Assembly: GCA_000181795.3 (NCBI GenBank)
Contig: CM012953.1
Location: forward strand, 1,569,315 to 1,633,314
Direction of reading: 5' to 3'
DNA: 64,000 bases
Origin: Trichinella spiralis
Lineage: Eukaryota; Nematoda; Enoplea; Trichinellida; Trichinellidae
Each line of letters begins with the position of its first letter. The first letter of the stretch is position 1. This document shows positions 61,646 through 64,000 of this stretch, piece after piece. Under the pieces are notes generated by a model that saw only the letters and a list, made by a program, of their open reading frames with translations, searched no databases and had not been told where the DNA came from. The translations under genes were made by a program, and so were the position numbers.

Positions 61646-64000
61646 CTTCACAATCACACAAGAAAACAAGCAAAATTGACCAAAAACTGATTCATACCCT
61701 CTGTCTCTCTCTCTCTCTCTTTCTCCTTCCTCCCTTAGTTCCTCTGCCCCCTCTCAGCTTGATCGCTTACTTTCTTTGCCATACTATGCTGTTGATGTTT
61801 TCAGAAGAAAAATGAAAATGCAAAATTTTTCACTTCACACATGTATTCAATATTTTTTGTTATGCTTCTAAAAATTTTAACAAATTAAAATTCTATCCTG
61901 TCAAATCATATCAAATCCAACAAAAAATATGTGCGTGTATGATGCTTGATCATCATTTTCAATTTTATCATCGATTAACTAATAAAATGCTTCTAAGCAT
62001 CTGATGGGGTTTTTTCTTTTTCTTTTTCATTAAGGAAAATACGTGAGATTAGTCAGATCGAATAACAAAACAGCAAATATCCCAGGCGATTTTTCAACCG
62101 GCTCAACAATAGCAGAGAACGCCTTGTTCGAGATTCAATCATGCTTAAATGTCAGCTAGACTATTTGATATTTTATTAGATGTTGTTAATTAAAATGCAA
62201 CTGACGCGGACCGCAGAATGTGGCAATTCCATTGTGGACCATTTTTAAGTTACCTATCCCGCCCACCCCACTTGAACAGCTGATGTGAGTGAGCATTATT
62301 ACAGCATTTCAATAATTTATCCGTTTCAAAATTAAGAAAATCAAATAAATGCGTGTTTTATTTTGCAGATAAATTTGGATACCGCCTCGCTGGAAAAGTT
62401 TAATTTGAAGCGGCAGCGTTAAATTAAGCGTGTGCGTACATGACCAGAAATATTGCCGGTGCACTTTACACAAGCTTTTCACATTCTCGCAATTTATTAT
62501 TGTCACATTTACATACACATACACACACACAAAACCAGATACATTTCTAATTGCTTTGAAATATTATCTACAGTAAGCAATTATGACAAATGTCAGCTTC
62601 ACATTTTGATGACAATTACGATTGTAGTGGATATGCGATTTATGATTTTTGATTGAACGGCGGAAAAGTATAAAAAATACACTCCTCACAACTGTTCAGT
62701 GACGTCGGATATTCTTTTTCCAACAGCACTTCTTACCGCAAACTGTGAACTGCACTTCAAGTAAAGGATATTAAAAATGAAAGCAAATTTTGTGCCTGCA
62801 GTAAAAACATGCACCACAATGCATGCTAATTGTAATTTCAGCAATAACTGAAATTACATGGGAAAAAATTCTCTTTTGTAAAATGAGCTACATCAAGCTT
62901 AATTGGTAAGACAAATTCCAGGCAATGGGCTTGGTATGTGCTTTTTCTTTTTCTTTCCTGCATTAACATTCAATTGATTTCAATTTCAAATGCCTGTGAA
63001 TATTAAGTCATCAAAGGAAAAGAAAAGAACAAAAAATTCATCCTATCAAATAAGATTCATTCAATGAATTTATTGATTTCTACGATCATTCAACGTTTAC
63101 TTACTTAATTTCTAAGCATATATAGAAAAAAGGAATTTACAATAAAATTATTAATTTTCTCATTTACACAATACATTGATTAACCACATGTGCTTTATTG
63201 TTCACACTTGAGTGAGTGAATATGCATATTTCAACCAATTTAAATGAATAAAACAATTTCAATTCATTGTTTCAAGATTCAATGCATGACGACGACATTG
63301 TTTATTGCACTGTATTAAGAAATTTGCACAGATTTATGGATTTTTAAAGTTGTCATTATCATTCAAAACCACTAAAAACTTTGCAAAAACAACATTGAAT
63401 ACGATCATCTTTATTTAATTTAACGTTATAAATAAGCAAAATAATTCCCGTGAAATTTAAATAAATCTTAAATTTGCACATAATATGTTCATTAACTTGC
63501 GTAGTAAATCGTAAATTACCGATGTATATATCTCTCTTTGTTCATTTGGATTTGAATTTTCTCGCTGCATACAGAAAGGCATTTCATATTTTACATGAAA
63601 TATTTTGATTTTAATATCATCCAATAATCTGATAAAAGCTGAAATCAACAAAGTATACTAATACACATAAATGAAGGACAAAAAATTGAATTATTCAAAA
63701 TATATCAACAAATTTGAAAATAATCAAACCGTACTCTTCATAATTCAACGATGGTGAATTAATTTATTATGAATTGCAAAATTTGAACAACTCCTTTGAA
63801 ATTTAAATTATTTTATCTGGCGCAAGTGTTGCTTCTTGTTCTCTTTTTTCAAAGACTTTTTAGAAGATAGCATTAAAATGTTTGAGCAAACAAAATGAGT
63901 TTTAAAGAAGCAAAGTTCCACTAAATTTGACTGGTGATAAGGAAAAATATTTTATTTACGTAAACGTGTTGTTGTTGTTGATAAACTGCAGAGCAATTCC
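61646..64000. other. Spacer / possible further upstream exons of the membrane protein gene
   Basis: A CT-repeat with C-rich DNA occurs at 61700-61757. Minus-strand fragments at 62300-62400 (RGGIQIYLQNK after a TTCCAG) and about 62240-62285 (LFKWGGRD before GTAACT) look exon-like but are too short to support. The remainder is AT-rich with nothing recognised. Confidence 0.35.

Noticed and set aside
61457-61690. 77-codon plus-strand frame
   Set aside because: Antisense of the Cys-rich minus-strand exon. The minus reading is supported only by its cysteine pattern and phase, so this rejection is moderate.

Overview
This is eukaryotic, AT-rich, intron-containing animal DNA, most likely from a nematode. 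The netrin gene reads closely like UNC-6, including the block MTHRRACK and a YQQSRS tail on the third EGF-like module. Introns in the compact genes are mostly 45-120 bp with GT..AG ends and TTTCAG/TTTTAG-type acceptors. A GW182 protein that keeps PAM2-like and RRM-like regions, unlike the slimmed-down AIN-1/AIN-2 of Caenorhabditis, points to a basal (clade I / Dorylaimia, e.g. trichinellid- or mermithid-like) nematode. The species is inference. A 10-N scaffold gap lies at 2138-2147.

Layout, left to right. 40-878 (-): first exons of the Rab3 GEF aex-3/MADD, running off the left edge. 3282-4085 (-): first of three related arginine-serine (RS) repeat genes. 4750-6507: decayed piggyBac-type DNA transposon. 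7102-10140: scattered fossil pieces of a Ty3/gypsy retroelement. 11431-14716 (+): DEAD-box helicase DDX42, 16 exons. 17519-25814 (+): netrin/unc-6, 7 exons with long introns. 26898-27509 (-): C-type lectin 1. 28078-30958 (-): mitochondrial asparaginyl-tRNA synthetase NARS2, 12 exons. 32714-33211 (+): single-exon REEP5/Yop1 protein between two direct copies of a pogo/Tigger-like element. 34245-34847 (-): C-type lectin 2. 35845-36801 (-) and 39277-40275 (-): the other two RS genes. 41371-41907 (+): single-exon PRELID1-type mitochondrial lipid carrier. 42424-42895: solo LTR. 49748-54337 (+): GW182/TNRC6, 12 exons, after about 4 kb of low-complexity 5' flank. 59232 to about 61645 (-): last exons of an unrecognised membrane protein with a Cys-rich outer region. 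The rest is AT-rich, mostly featureless spacer.

These are housekeeping and developmental genes, not an operon: axon guidance (netrin), synaptic vesicle Rab3 activation (aex-3), U2 snRNP-linked splicing (DDX42), microRNA silencing (GW182), mitochondrial translation and lipid transport (NARS2, PRELID1), and ER shaping (REEP5). Two lineage-expanded families are interleaved with them, both wholly on the minus strand: paired secreted C-type lectins and the three RS-repeat/CxxC proteins.

The strongest candidate for something undescribed is the RS family. Its members are single-exon genes built from roughly 40-residue RS repeats, followed by a conserved Y-C-x-x-C-x-x-x-L knuckle and a lysine-rich tail. 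They share leader sequences, and two share upstream GTTTAAAC motifs. All exon coordinates were derived by hand from reading frame, splice signals and remembered family sequences; no search was run.
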